Shown here one piece after another: positions 45,989 to 57,769 of a stretch of DNA of 64,000 bases. The stretch is from contig NC_035176.2 of assembly GCF_001659605.2 (NCBI RefSeq), positions 22,197,890 through 22,261,889 of the forward strand, written 5' to 3'. Position numbers and translations under genes: made by a program. A model generated the notes under the pieces. The model was not told the DNA's origin. It saw only the letters and a program-made list of their open reading frames with translations, and did no database searches. This DNA comes from Manihot esculenta (taxonomy: Eukaryota > Streptophyta > Magnoliopsida > Malpighiales > Euphorbiaceae). How positions within the stretch are numbered: position 1 is the first letter of the stretch; each line of letters begins with the position of its first letter.

Positions 45989-47340
45989 TGATGAATTGTA
46001 AAACTCACTACTTTTTCTTTATTAAATTCCATGATTTTGCTATGATTTTGATATAAATAATTAATTTTTATTTAAAATTTGATTTTGGACATGTTTTTGA
46101 GTGGAATTTAAGAAAATGAACGAAAAGAGGCTGAATTGGAAGATTTTCAGACTGGGGGGTTACAGCCTTGGGCAAGCCTGTAGCTCAAGGCGATGGACAG
46201 CTTTAGATTTCAAAAAATGCCACCTCAACCTGATTTTTCTACCTATGCAAGGATAAGTTTAGTTTCAAATTGGATCAAACACAATCAGATTAGGATAGGG
46301 ATAAAATAGGAGTAGTAGAGTTTATTTTAAATTATCAAACTTTATTTTTTTGTTGAGAAAAAAATCTATATAAAGACTTCCCAAGAAATAAACATACATC
46401 ATATTTTTTCCCTCTCTCTATCCTCTTCTCTTTAAGCTACCCCCCTCTTCTCCTCCTCCTTTTTCTTCTTTTCTTCTTCTTTTCTTTAGTTTTTTGTTTT
46501 GTAATTTATTATGACCCTTAGAGACTAAACAATTCTTTTTAGTTGAAAGTTAATCCAAATTGAGGTTTTATTCAAGTTATGAGATCATGTGCTTAAATTC
46601 TCTTCATCTTATTTCTATTTTCTATTAATTTCTGATTTCGGGAAACATCATCTCCATTGTTGTCCTCTTAAGAATTCAAGGGGCCCATTGAATCTCTTAG
46701 GAAGACAACATATTGATAATTAACCCAATTAAATCCATAATTGTTTAATTGGATTAGTAACAAGTAGCAATTAGCATATTCATTTATGTTAAGGAATTAG
46801 TAGGTTTGATTTAAATAAATCGCGTGTTTTTATTGATCAAGTTTGGGTTCTTCTCTCTTAATACAGTTGACTAATTAAATCTACACGCATATTAGGGTTG
46901 TTAGTTAACTAGGAATTAATTTAAGCGCGAAGCAAATTAATTTAATCATAAGAAAGAATTGGTGCGATTCGCATGTTTGACCACTATAACCAAACAATAG
47001 ATAATAAAATGAATTATTTTTCTAATCGATGATCAACTACCAAACCCCTCAATTTAATTATTTTCAGCTAAATTTAATTTAATTATTTATTTCACGATCT
47101 CAATTGCATTGCTTATTTTTCTGTTAAGTGTTTTTGGCTTGCCCAAGGCAAAAACCAATTTCATCAAAAACTCTTTTCTTCTTACTTTTTGTATTAAACT
47201 ACTCTTCTATTTCAACTAGTCATCTAAATTAAACAGAGTTAAGGTCTCTGTGAGATCGATACTCACTTACCCTATCTACAAATTCTTATTAAATCAATAA
47301 AAGGGAAGTAAATTTTAATTGGCGGATTCGACGCTCGTCA
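45989..47340 (+). mobile_element. Probable solo LTR of another (Athila-like) element
   Basis: A 1352-bp AT-rich block interrupts the antisense ORF. It starts TGATGAATTGTAAAAC and ends CGACGCTCGTCA, and contains CTATATAAAGAC near 46370 as a possible TATA box, a long Py-tract, and an end (GAGATCGATACTCACTTACCC...GGCGGATTCGACG) like those of Athila-type LTRs. No 5-bp target duplication is evident, so the borders are uncertain. Confidence 0.55.
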
Positions 47341-48350
47341 AATACATCCATGGTTTTCCTTGTTTTAAAGGCCTCGACAGACACACGGACGTCATCTCTA
47401 TTTAGAGAAAAATTCTAGGGCGTGGAAACCTTGTCCATTGGGACTACAAAAGCTAAAATGAAAAACCAAAGAGGGTAAATACAAAAATAGAAAAAAACAA
47501 CATATTTAAAAAATCAAAGAAAACAGACAATGCCAGCAGAATAATAGTCTTCCCAAGGTCGGATACCTAAACACTTAAAGACGTGGTACTTGAAGGGGAA
47601 AGAAGTTGTTCGGGTGAAGTACAACTGCTCCCACTCGGATAAAAAAGGAAAAGAATTGCAAAAGGAATCTACAACCCCCCATCCTAAATCTAACCCCCAG
47701 TCAAAATTTCCTTAGGCCCCAACTATGAAAAAATGATCTACTTAGTGCTTTATTGAGTCTTTGGGGCCGGTAAAAATGGACAGACAGGTCCGATCACAAA
47801 AAGTCAAAAAACTATTTTTCGCTTTAAAATTTTTGAAAAAGGCCCAAAATAACCCCAACAAAGTAGTGAAACCTCACCCTCGGCACATTGTCTCAAACGT
47901 ACTCATAAACAAGATGGAATTTGAGGTTAACGTCCGATAGGTGACCTGGAGGAACTTGAAGACACAATAAAAGAACTAAGAGAAAGGGAATGAAAGTACC
48001 AAGAGAAAGGGAATGAAAGTCTATAATCTACTTGTTTGAGGTAAAATGCGTGCCTCCTCTCAGTTTCAGCATCAACCAAATTGAGACGGGGAGGAAAAGA
48101 GAAGAGAGCGATTGGCTCATTAGAGTGCGGAGCCCGTATGTAATGGGTCTCCGTAGAAAGGAGGCTTGGGGGAAGGTTTTGAAAAGTGAAGAAGAGGTGA
48201 CCTTAGAAACCACTTTCTCAACTCGGGGAAATGACAAAAGAGCCATTGGAAAAGGAATGCATACCCTTTAGTGCAAAAACTTGGACAGAAAAGCAAAGAG
48301 ATAAAGATGGCTTTAAGATGACAATAAGCACAACGGAAAATAGCAAAAGT
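47341..48350 (-). pseudogene. Tat antisense ORF remnant, N-terminal part
   Basis: Minus-strand open patches continue the antisense ORF beyond the solo LTR, starting near 48260. Many stops. The product is not recognisable residue by residue; its placement next to an antisense TATA box supports the call. Confidence 0.4.
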
Positions 48351-48372
48351 AAGAGAGGGAGGAGAAAGCCCC

Positions 48373-48381
48373 CTATTTATA
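48373..48381 (-). promoter_or_regulatory. Antisense TATA box
   Basis: TATAAATAG on the minus strand, about 120 bp upstream of the antisense ORF start region and pointing into it. Followed by a Py-rich stretch. Confidence 0.5.
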
Positions 48382-48601
48382 CCCAAAATTGGACATTAAT
48401 GCACATTTAAAATACTGCATTTCGGTACCTTAAGTGACGGTAGCCATTAAAACATATCAGGAATGTTACACGTACTTATTATGCATATTTATGATATCTC
48501 ATCGTAACTCGTAGAAAATTAATGGGCTCACATTTGATAACGAGACGCCGAAAATAATTCACTCCTTCAATCGCCATAAATAACCCTTGTAAAAGGGCAT
48601 C

Positions 48602-48940
48602 TGATGACATATAAGATATAAGACTCCCTATGACTAGGACACGTGTCTACAATCTGATCGATTCTTGGCAACCAAAGAGAACCGACCCCGATAAAGGACG
48701 AGCACGACTTGATACAGTCAGGGGATAAATACAAATCTTCAGCAAAGGTGGTCAGCTCCACTAATTCTTGCCGAGGTCATAAATGCATGTGCTGTAAGTC
48801 AGGCTGATGTGATGCGGACAAAGAGACATGGTTGGATTAACTGGCTCCCCATTTATTAGTCGACTACTGACCATTAATGAGACGTCCGATACATTTGCCA
48901 AAGGGTGTCCTCACCCAATCTAATAGTATGTAGCGCTGGG
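48602..48940 (+). mobile_element. Tat 3' LTR, left part
   Basis: Begins TGATGACATATAAGATATAAG and aligns with 25826-25863 plus 27164-27460, giving the uninterrupted form of the site hit by the TRIM-like array. It breaks off at GCGCTGGG where Athila copy E inserted; the 5' LTR reads on as GGTGCTGGGGCAGTT. Confidence 0.78.
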
Positions 48941-50770
48941 TGATAGAGCATATTTTAGTCCACTTTGTCATTATGTTCTTGATGTTTATTTGCATCTTTT
49001 CTGCCTAATTTTGTGGTTTTAATCATGTTTTGCAGATATTAGGTGCAAAGAGACAATCTGGAGAAAATGCTCTTAAAACTGCCAAAAAGTGCCAACTATG
49101 GAAAGTGCCAAAAAAGGAAAGTTTTCAAATAAGGAAAGTTTTCAGAAAAGGAAAGTTTTCAAATATAGAAAGTGCAGAAGTAAAAGCAAATAAGGAAAGC
49201 TCATTTAGAAGATTATTTGAAATTCAAATCGCAGATCTTCCTTTCCTTGTTCAAAGATGTGCACACACTGCAGCAGTCAAATCTTCCTATTTAGGCAGCA
49301 AGATTTCATGAAGACGCACTTGCCTCTTCTGCGTTCAACATTCAAAATTCAAACGAAGGCTCCACCTAAAAAGGAAAGGCTGGACAGATTCACTTTTCCT
49401 TCTGCATTCAATGACCGCGTGCCACCTTCCTTCTGCAGTCCATTCCGCGCGCCACTTTCCATCTGAAGAGCAAGCGCACGCCTCTTTCCTTCTGAATAAT
49501 TTTGGAACGCGAATCTTTCCTTTTCAGACTCAACTTGGGCAGCAAGCACCTCTTGGGCAGCAAGGGCAGATGTAAGGACCTAGGGCAACACTTTCAACTA
49601 TAAAAACACACATAAGGAGCCTCCCCACAGCTTTTCAACTCTCCCTTGGATACACCTGCGGGATTGCAATTGGCCACATCTCTTCTTCTACCTTTCTTCT
49701 TTTCTTTTTATTTTTGGTTTTGTTTCAGCCATGAGTGGCTGAAACCTTTTATTCTAGTTGAAAATTGATTGAAACTTTGGTTGTTTTATGGATTGTGAGA
49801 TCTGAACTCACATTGTTTGTCTTTTGGTTATTCAATATTCATACAGTTCATGCTTGATTCTATTATTGCTTTGTTATTTTGATCAAATTGGCCACTTGAT
49901 TATTGATTGCAAGGTAATAATATGTTAGTTTGGGTGATTTAAGTTCGTAATTGCTTGGATTATTCAAATATAAGAACACTTGGTGTAAAAACCAAGGAAA
50001 TTGTATGGTCTAGCAACATCTCATGCGTCTGATTAGTTAGGATTGGATCTCTCTCTTTCTTCATGCAATTAATAATTGTTTGATGCCTAAGGCCCAAGGA
50101 CGTTCCTTGGCAATTTGTTAATTAGTAATTAATTAGAGGACGTTCCCTAATTGGTTTAATCATAAGGAGAGACATGATGGTGAGAAGTGTCTTCCATCTC
50201 CATAACTAATCTATTGAATCAATCAAAAGAAACTAAGTGTCAATGATCAATCCCAACAACTGAAGTGGATCCAATTCTTCAACTAGAGCTTTCTTATTAT
50301 TTATTTCTCTTTTATTTTATTATTCGCTTATTTTAATTACTTTCAGTAGTTTGTTAATCAAATCAATCTCAAACCTCCCATTTTACTTTTACTGTAATTT
50401 ATTTTTATTCCGCTTTCAGTTTATCTCATTTTCAGTTTTATCTCGTTTCAGTTTGTTTTGCTTTTAGTTTATCTCGTTTTTAGTTTTATCTCGTTTCAGT
50501 TTGTTTTGATTTCAGTTTATTTTACTTTCAGTTTTATCTCGTTTCAGTTTGTTTTGCTTTCAGTTTATTTCGCTTTCAGTTTATTTTGCTTTCCGTTTAT
50601 CTCGTTTCAGTTTATTTCTTTTTCGGTTTATTTTTATTTCAGTTTATTTTATTGGTCTTGATAAGGAAAATAGGTAAGTTCTCAATTCCCTGTGGATTCG
50701 ATCCTTTCACCACTATCTACAGTTGTAAATTATTGATAACCAGAGAGGTTATTTTTGACCGGCTTCGACA
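48941..50770 (+). mobile_element. Copy E 5' LTR
   Basis: Starts TGATAGAGCATATTTTAG and ends near TTCGACA, about 16 bases before the PBS. It is about 290 bp longer than the LTR of copy D, mostly because of a TTTCAGTTTAT-type repeat near its end. The right border could be some bases further on. Confidence 0.82.
50405..50655 (+). repeat. TTTCAGTTTAT-type tandem repeat in the copy E 5' LTR
   Basis: About fifteen irregular 16-20-nt units such as CGCTTTCAGTTTATT and CTCGTTTCAGTTTGTTTTG. Copy D and the copy E 3' LTR have only a few. Confidence 0.88.
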
Positions 50771-50786
50771 ACCGTGAGCCAAAAAT

Positions 50787-50804
50787 TGGCGCCGTTACCG
50801 GGGA
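50787..50804 (+). promoter_or_regulatory. Primer-binding site matching tRNA-Asp
   Basis: TGGCGCCGTTACCGGGGA differs at one base from TGGCGCCGTTGCCGGGGA, the complement of the plant tRNA-Asp 3' end used by Athila elements. Confidence 0.85.
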
Positions 50805-51027
50805 ATTGATTTCACTCATTTATTTTTCTTTCAGGACTAGATCTGCCACCCAAAGAAAACCTTATCGCAGATCTGAACATAAAAAAAAAAAGAGAGAGAG
50901 AGAAGAGAGAGAGCACTCCTGCGCAGAAGCACCTTCTGAAACCACTGAATCGCACATCTCACCTTCTCTTCATCATTCAGATTGCCCATCCTTTCACCAA
51001 AGCAAGTCACCATCACAGATCTGAATC

Positions 51028-51618
51028 ATGGCTGAGATAAGTACATCTGATCTTTCTTTTCAAATCTCTGAACTAACCTCTGCGATGATAAATTTCTTCA
51101 CAGGTCGAGCTCAATAATTTCAGCCACCAAGGCCATGTAGGATCTGTGCATATGTGGGACACCCAACTGATCAATGTCCTACACTTTATGAGTATGACCA
51201 ACCAGTGCATGCATTTGGAGGATTCAATAGTCAGCCTAGACATACATTTGGAGGATTCTATGAACAGCCAAGACATGATCCCTACCATAACACATACCAT
51301 CCAGGTTGGGGAGACTATCCAGACTTCAGCAATGCAGAGGCTAACGACTACCAGGACTATCAAGGATATCAAGCCCAACCAGCACCTCCAAATTCCAACT
51401 AGTACCTTGAGAAGATGATAGAGACATTGGCAATTTCTATGCAAGGCCTCCAACAGCAGATGGAACAATTGACCACCTCAATGAGTGCAAACATGTTAAG
51501 AAGAGAGGAAGAGTTTCAAGATGATGAGACAGATGATGAAAGTTGGCAAGTACAAGAACAAGCTGCTAAAGAGACACAACCAGAATACTGGAAGAGAGCC
51601 AAAAAGAGCCAGAACTGA
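51028..51618 (+). pseudogene. Athila-type Gag remnant with zinc knuckle
   Basis: The frame from the ATG at 51028 has two internal stops (51115-51117 TAA, 51400-51402 TAG). It contains the CCHC knuckle CRICAYVGHPTDQC, near-repeated HAFGGFNSQPRHTFGGF, a Tyr/Asp/Pro-rich stretch, and MIETLAISMQGLQQQMEQL, which is shared with copy D. Capsid is largely missing: only about 30 codons precede the knuckle. It might retain RNA binding, but not as written. Confidence 0.75.
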
Positions 51619-51644
51619 AAGAAACCGATTGTTGCATCCAACAG

Positions 51645-52193
51645 GTGGACTGCAGCCATGTGCAGAATAAAGAAAGCTCAATTGCACCTCTTCAGATGAG
51701 TTCGCAGAAAGGCCTTGCGCAGGACAGTCCTGCAACACTTCCAGTCGCACCTCTTCAGCTTCCATCGCATGAAACTCCTTCTAGCCTTCCATTGCAGACC
51801 AATCTTGCGCAGAAGGAGCAAATTGAAACCAATTCAGCCATAGATCCAATGCAAACAGCCCATGCTCACAAGGAACAAATGGTATTCCAAGCACCTAAAC
51901 CAAAGGACCATGCGGATCAATGCCTTCCCAAACCTCCAGATAAGGTAGAGTTTGTTTTGCCTGAATTCAGTACTAAATTGCAGCTAGCTATGGAGAAATA
52001 TGAATTGAAGTTGGAAGTGCTCAAGAATGCAAACATGAGAGCTAGAGGCAAACCTCATCTGAAAGAGGAAAAGCTAATCATGTTACTTTATGAGTACATG
52101 AAAGAAAGAGGATGGGTTATGACCAAATCAAAAGGAGTGCTACACTTTCTACTCAATTCAGTTGGGACTCTTTTCCCTTCCTTAATTACTTAA
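51645..52193 (+). pseudogene. RT-entry remnant of copy E
   Basis: 182 codons in a different frame from the Gag remnant. Gln/Pro-rich linker, then DKVEFVLPEFSTKLQLAMEK and EEKLIMLLYEYMKERGWVMT, ending HFLLNSVGTLFPSLIT. Copy D ends at the same place with nearly the same residues. The block encoding the rest of pol is absent in both. Confidence 0.6.
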
Positions 52194-53007
52194 GCATTGA
52201 TCAAGTGGATCGCACCATGCACACCACACCTAGGGGAGTACTCGGTTTCTTTTGCATTTTAATATTTCCTATACATTGAGGACAATGCATGATTTAGGTG
52301 TGGGGGTGCATATCTCTGAAACTTTTATTTTAAGTTACTTTTGCTTTCAGTTTTAGTTTGAATAGCCACAGTTTGAATTTTTTGCTTTCAGTTTTTGTTC
52401 TCATTCTCAGTGTGATTTTTTTCTTTTTTTTTCGCATTTTTAGCCACAGTCTTCTTCCTTTTTATGATCCGTTTTGCTTCACTCAAATTGATAGACTTTG
52501 TTGGATGATCTTCTCTTTCCATGACCCCATTGATGTAATGACTCTTTAAACTTATGTTGAATCAATTGCAGTGAGTTGTATTCATGTTTGGGAATTGCCT
52601 TTTGAATTGAATCTTTGAGCTTGCCATGGTGAAAAATGTATTGATGACACTCATCAGAGAGAATGAATTGAAATTTGTGTGAATGAACTTAACATGACTT
52701 GATTTAGCAATTGGTGTTGATTTGTCCAATGCATTGATTAAAGAAATTCAGCAAAGGCTTAGACTTCATAAGCACAATTGAAAACTGTTCCAATGGTTGA
52801 AAGACTATGAACAGAGCTAGTAGCCACTTGGACAGGTGACCAACTGAGTAACTGGGGGTGGGTATCACCAATATGTACCTTCACGTCAAAAGGTTGGTGA
52901 CTTTTTCAAGCAAAACTTAAGTGCAAAAGGCTGAATAAAGTACTTCAAGGTAGGGGCAAATCACTCTGAAAGCTAAGAAAAGTCTTAACTGAACAATAAC
53001 ATGCGCA
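52194..53007 (+). other. Non-coding 3' internal region of copy E, left of the solo LTR
   Basis: Colinear with 5190-6010 of copy D; no ORF. Contains ATTGAGGACAATGCATGATT and GGTGTGGGGGTGCATATC. Confidence 0.7.
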
Positions 53008-53191
53008 TGTGTTGTAATACCCCGCTCGATTCAGACATCGGAATTCCTACCGTCCGGTGGAATTCAGGGATGTCAGAGGTCTCTGGAAGGGTAAGAGAAA
53101 GTTTTTCTAAATGTGTTTAAGTAGTTTAAAGGTTTAGAATGGAAAAGGATTGAGTTTTGAAGAGAAAAGGCCAAGGAGGCATTTTGCCATG

Positions 53192-53303
53192 TTCGGCCGC
53201 CGAAGGTAAAGTTCGGCCGCCGAAAGTGCCCAATGTTCGGCCCCCGAAGTTCAAGTTCGGCCCCCGAAGGTTGCATGGTTTTGCATGCGATTCGGCAGCC
53301 GAA
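53192..53303. repeat. TTCGGC palindrome cluster A, LTR7
   Basis: TTCGGCCGCCGAA and TTCGGCCCCCGAA forms upstream of the lost TATA box. Confidence 0.82.
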
Positions 53304-53321
53304 ACTGAGCTGGTCAGCCAG

Positions 53322-53566
53322 CTATTGTGCACTCCTCAGCCAGTGCTTTGGACAGGTGTTGCCTCCAAATCAGTCCCAGAGGTTAGGCCACGTCTCCCAT
53401 GACTCATCTGCAAGCTTTTATCAGCTTATGCAGAGGGGTGGTTGTGTCTACGTGGCTGAAAGGTTTTTGAGAGAAAAGAAGAGTTTTGGAGGTTTGGTGA
53501 AGGTGAAGTCGTGGTGGCCATAGTTCAGTGTTTAGGTTGTCCCAGCTTCTGGTTTCAAAAGGTAAG
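53322..53566 (+). promoter_or_regulatory. LTR7 degenerate TATA position to splice donor
   Basis: CTATTGTG at the TATA position, then a CAAAAG|GTAAG donor (first intron base 53562), about 240 nt apart. Donor kept, TATA lost. Confidence 0.5.
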
Positions 53567-53839
53567 GGAAGCTTTGAACTTGTTTTAATGGTTTATAACA
53601 GCTTTTAAAGAGGATAAGGGTAGAGTTGCTTATATAGGTTCGTTTTAGTGTTTTAATGGTTTATGCATGATTATGTGTTATGTGTATTGTTTTGTTGGGG
53701 TTTTAAGTTAGTTTTGGACCCCTTAGAGCATGTACATGAGTATATGCATAGTTTGAGAGGTTGAATGTACGATTTGGGGAGTATGGAAAGAGTTGGGAGG
53801 CTGGTTGAAGCTTGAAGATGAGTTCTTGATGAACTCAGG

Positions 53840-54119
53840 TTCGGCAGCCGAAGGTGCATTCGGCCGCCGAACCCCTTGCATGGTGGCTTTGGTTGCCACA
53901 GCTTGCCCCTGAGTGTTTTTGAGGTTCGGCTCTGTTTGGAGGGTTCGGCCGCCGAAGGTGCCGCCGAAGGTTAGAGACTTTCGTCTCTGGAGTGAGTTTT
54001 AGCCCCCGAACCTTGCCCCCGAAAGGGTTCGGCAGCCGAAAGTAGAGATTCGGCCGCCGAAGGTGCTTGAGTTTCGGCTCTGGAGAGGACGTTCGGCCGC
54101 CGAACCTGCCGCCGAAAGT
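53840..54119. repeat. TTCGGC palindrome cluster B, LTR7
   Basis: About nine motif copies in the intron region. Confidence 0.84.
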
Positions 54120-54534
54120 GTTCTGTCCAGTCTTCCTTTGCTGGTTTTGCATGCATGTTTTGAGATAGTCTAGAGGGGTTTTGGGGAGTTGTTTTATCAG
54201 TTGCATAGAGTATGTGTGGTGCCTCATTTGCGTCCTCCATTGTAGGATTGGACCCGAGGAACCGAGGTGGTTAGCCGTAGTAGCTGCTCAGAGTTAGAGG
54301 TAGCCCAGAGTTAGCCAAGCAGAGGCTACAGGTGAGTGGAACTAAACCTAATCTTTTGAGAACTGACATGATTCTAGCATGATCCATGCATCATAAACTG
54401 CCATGTTATGTATTAGGTCGTGTTGCATTAGAATTCACGAATATGGTGCATATGTTGTTGTTCCTGTGGATGAATGTTGGATGATCCTTCGCCCTTGACA
54501 GAGAGCAGATACAGAGTTATAGCATGAGATAGCC

Positions 54535-54725
54535 ATACCAGGTCGCCCCTGGATAGGCCAGGTCGCTCCTGGTACTATGAGTGAGACAGCTGGGCTGTCA
54601 GATCAGAGTTAAGCGTAGACCAGGTGAGACCCCGTCTCCTTGGCATAGTTGGTCCTGTTATGATATCAGAGAGATAAGTGTAGACCAGGTGATGTCATAG
54701 TCTCCTTGGCACAGTTGGTATGATT
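54535..54725 (+). repeat. Minisatellite in LTR7
   Basis: Diverged units with CCAGGTCGCCCCTGG and AGACCAGGTGA...TCTCCTTGGCA. Confidence 0.65.
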
Positions 54726-55381
54726 ATAACATGGAGTTGAGGGCTATTGGTGACAAGTTCATCCTTGAGATGATATGTTTGTGATGTGATGCATTTCATA
54801 AGAGCATGTAATTAATGAACTGTTTTTATTGTTCCTCCTCACTGGGCTCTAGAGCTCATCCCACTCCCTTAACCTCAGTTTTGCAGGTTCTGAGATAGCT
54901 ATGGGAAGTCCAAGTTAGCAAGAGTACAGAGGAATGTATGAAAGTATGTTGTAATAGTGTAGTGGACATGATGTAATTAAAAGCTTGGTTATAATGTAAT
55001 GTAGAGCTATGTACTGTCATATACTGGATAGACTGGTGCTTTCCCTAGTGTCATTGCGATAGTGTGATGTATGCTTAATCCCTTTGTACATGAATCCTGT
55101 TTTACGTTTCTTGATGAGAAATGTGTAAGTTAGGCTTACTGTATGGCTTCGTTGAGATACCAGTGGGATGTGTTACAGATTAAAAAGGGGTCCAATCCCT
55201 TGAACCACAGCAGATAGTAGTCCCTGGTATAGGCCCTGAGGGCCATTTCAGATTGACATATCTGAGTAGCAATAGTTGGCTTGCTACGGGTCCCGGCGGC
55301 CTTAAGCCGATCTGGATCCTAGTGCCAGTGATGGTTCGGACCGTTACAAAGGAGTACCGATTTCCGGGTCGTTACATGTGT

Positions 55382-55600
55382 AATCTCTCTCTTGAGTAAA
55401 ACAAATCCTAGCCATGGTAAGTAAAGGGAAACAAGGAAAGAAGGTGAGTAATCTTCATGCATATATTCTTCACTGCAATGATTCAAAATAGGAGTCTTGA
55501 GTAAGAGTTTAAGTGGTAATAAGGATCAAGTAGCAAAGAAAGCTTATTTGAGTATGTTTATTTGCTTGAGGACAAGCAAAAGGCTAGGTGTGGGGGCATT
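55382..55600 (+). other. Copy E internal region right of the solo LTR, with polypurine tract
   Basis: Colinear with about 6015-6236 of copy D. Ends AGGTGTGGGGGCATT, the PPT, directly before the 3' LTR. Confidence 0.72.
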
Positions 55601-57153
55601 TGATAGAGCATATTTTAGTCCACTTTATCATTATGTTCTTGATGTTTATTTGTATCTTTTCTGCCTAATTTTGTGGTTTTAATAATGTTTTGCAGATATT
55701 AGGTGCAAAGAGACAATCTGGAGAAAATGCTCTTAAAACTGCCAAAAAGTGCCAAATATAGAAAGTGCCAAAAAGGGAAAGTTTTCAAATAAGGAAAGTT
55801 TTCAAATAAGAAAAGTGCAGAAGCAAAAGCAAATAAGAAAAGATCAATTAGAAGATTATTTGAAATTCAAATCGCAGATCTTCCTTTCCTTGTTCAAAGA
55901 TGTGCACACACTGCAGCAGTCAAATCTTCCTATTTAGGCAGCAAGATTTCATGAAGACGCACTTGCCTCTTCTGCGTTCAACATTCAAAATTCAAACGAA
56001 GGCTCCACCTAAAAAGGAAAGACTGGACAGATTCACTTTCCCTTCTGCATTCAATGACCGCGTGCCACCTTCCTTCTGCAGTCCATTCCGCACGCCACTT
56101 TCCATCTGAAGAGCAAGCGCACGCCTCTTTCCTTCTGAATAATTTTGGAACGCAAATCTTTCCTTTTCAAACTCAACTTGGGCAGCAAGCACCTCTTGGG
56201 CAGCAAGGGCAGCATGTAAGGACCTAGGACAACACTTTCAACTATAAAAACACACATAAGGAGCCTCCCCACAACTTTTCAACTCTCCCTTGGACACACC
56301 TGCGGGATTGCAATTGGCCACATCTCTTCTTCTACCTTTCTTCTTTTCTTTTTATTTTTGGTTTTGTTTCAGCCATGAGTGGCTGAAACCTTTTATTCTA
56401 GTTGAAGATTGGTTGAAACTTTGGTTGTTTTATGGATTGTGAGATCTGAACACACATTATTTGTCTTTTGGTTATTCAATATTCATACAGTTCATGCTTG
56501 ATTCTATTATTGCTTTGTTATTTTGATCAAATTGGCCACTTGATTATTGATTGCAAGGTAATATATTGTTAGCTTGGATAATTTTAAGTCCGTAATTGCT
56601 TGGATTATTCAAACATAAGAACACTTGGTGTAACAACTAAGGAATTGTATGATCTAGCAACATCTCATGCGTTTGAGTAGTTAGGATTGGATCTCTCTCT
56701 TTCTTCATGCAATTAACAATTGTTTGATGCCTAAGACCCAAGGACGTTCCTTGGCAATTTGTTAATTAGTAATTAATTAGAGGACGTTCCCTAATTGGTT
56801 TAATCATAATGAGAGACATGGTGGTGAGAAGCGTTTTCCATGTCCATAACTAATCTATTGAATCAATCAAAAGAACATAAGTTTCAATGATCAATCCCAG
56901 CAACTTAAGTGGATCCAATTCTTCAACTAGATCTTTCTTATTATTGATTTCTCTTTATTTCTTTTTACTATTTGTTTCTTTTATTGCTTTCAGTAGTTGC
57001 TAATCAAATCAATCCCAATACCCCCCATTTTACTTTGATTGCACTTTATTTTTATTCCGCTTTCAGTTACTTGCTTTCAGTTGCGCTTTCAGTTAATTCG
57101 CTTGGTCTTGTTGAGAAAAATATATTAGTTTTTAATTCTCTGTGGATTCGATC
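55601..57153 (+). mobile_element. Copy E 3' LTR, cut by Tekay-4
   Basis: Starts TGATAGAGCATATTTTAG. Follows the 5' LTR to CTGTGGATTCGATC, where Tekay-4 begins. CGATC (57149-57153) should be the left copy of its target duplication. Confidence 0.88.
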
Positions 57154-57333
57154 TGTAACGACCCCAATATGGACCGTCACCGGCGCTAGGATTCAGGTCG
57201 GCTTAAGGCCGCCAGAACCCGTAGCAAGCCTGCTATACTCTTTGTGTACCTGTAAATCTCATACATGATCACACATTTTCTGTGAAAATAAAAACTCTTT
57301 TCTCTGTACCAAGGCTTAACCTGTGCATGCACT

Positions 57334-57371
57334 ATCTCTGTACTCTGTACTCTGTACTCTGTACTCTGTAC
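57334..57371 (-). repeat. 7-bp microsatellite in LTR8
   Basis: About five tandem TCTGTAC units. Confidence 0.95.
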
Positions 57372-57769
57372 CCCTGACTAGAGCTTACTCTAGATGGGTT
57401 AATTCATACCTGTTAAGCCTGGTAGTAAAACATGTATACATATACAGATCATGTACAAAACAAAAGATTTACAACATAAAATAACTAAGTCAAGCACAAC
57501 TCTAACTTTCTACATAACTATTACATCTCTTTAAAGTGTACATGTCCACTCTATACTATTACAAGCTCTTTTATTCTTTCTGTACTCTGCTGGACTGTCC
57601 CTGTACACTGTATACTGAACCTGCAAAACTAGGGTTAAGGGAGTGGGATGAGCTCTATAGCCCAGTGAGTAGAACAGGAAAACATCTAGTAAAATATGAT
57701 CTCATGGAATGCACCATATCACAAACAATCCACATCAAGAGTAAACCTGTCACCACATAGTCCCAGTAA

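Larger units (their letters stand above)
25826..48940 (+). mobile_element. Degenerate Tat-lineage element, host of nested insertions
   Basis: The left LTR fragment (from 25826) and the right LTR fragment (48602-48940) share a long alignment, for example GGTCAGCTCCACTAAT and TGTAAGTCAGGCTGATGTGA-like text. Between them lie gag, protease (DDGSKVNLLP), RT (YVDDIIIKS), two RNase H regions and integrase, all broken by stops. A long 3' region with tandem repeats and an antisense ORF follows. The second RNase H and antisense ORF are known Tat-lineage traits. It is split by Tekay-3 (ATTAG duplication) and ends where Athila copy E inserted into its 3' LTR. Confidence 0.82.
53013..55376 (+). mobile_element. 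Solo Tekay-type LTR (LTR7)
   Basis: A 2364-bp TGTAATACCCCGC...GGTCGTTACA LTR with perfect TGTGT duplications (53008-53012, 55377-55381). Copy D near 6010 shows the same sequence without insertion. The donor and both palindrome clusters are present. At the TATA position it reads CTATTGTGC, so the core promoter looks lost. The last 40 bp contain two GTTACA ends, GGACCGTTACA and GGTCGTTACA, 26 bp apart. Confidence 0.95.
48941..57153 (+). mobile_element. Athila-derived non-autonomous LTR element, copy E
   Basis: 5' LTR, tRNA-Asp primer-binding site, short Gag-derived ORF, RT-entry remnant, non-coding 3' region, PPT and most of the 3' LTR. It inserted in the Tat 3' LTR; its right end lies beyond the window because Tekay-4 interrupts the 3' LTR. 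Without the nested solo LTR the internal region is only about 2.4 kb, too short for pol. It shares this layout with copy D. Confidence 0.82.

Noticed and set aside
45984..47345. Perfect target duplication for the solo LTR in the Tat antisense region
   Set aside because: The flanking 5-mers read ACTAA and AATAC. They do not match, so no TSD is claimed.
57334..57371. Possible interstitial telomere repeat (7-bp unit)
   Set aside because: The unit is TCTGTAC, not the plant telomere TTTAGGG or a simple variant of it.
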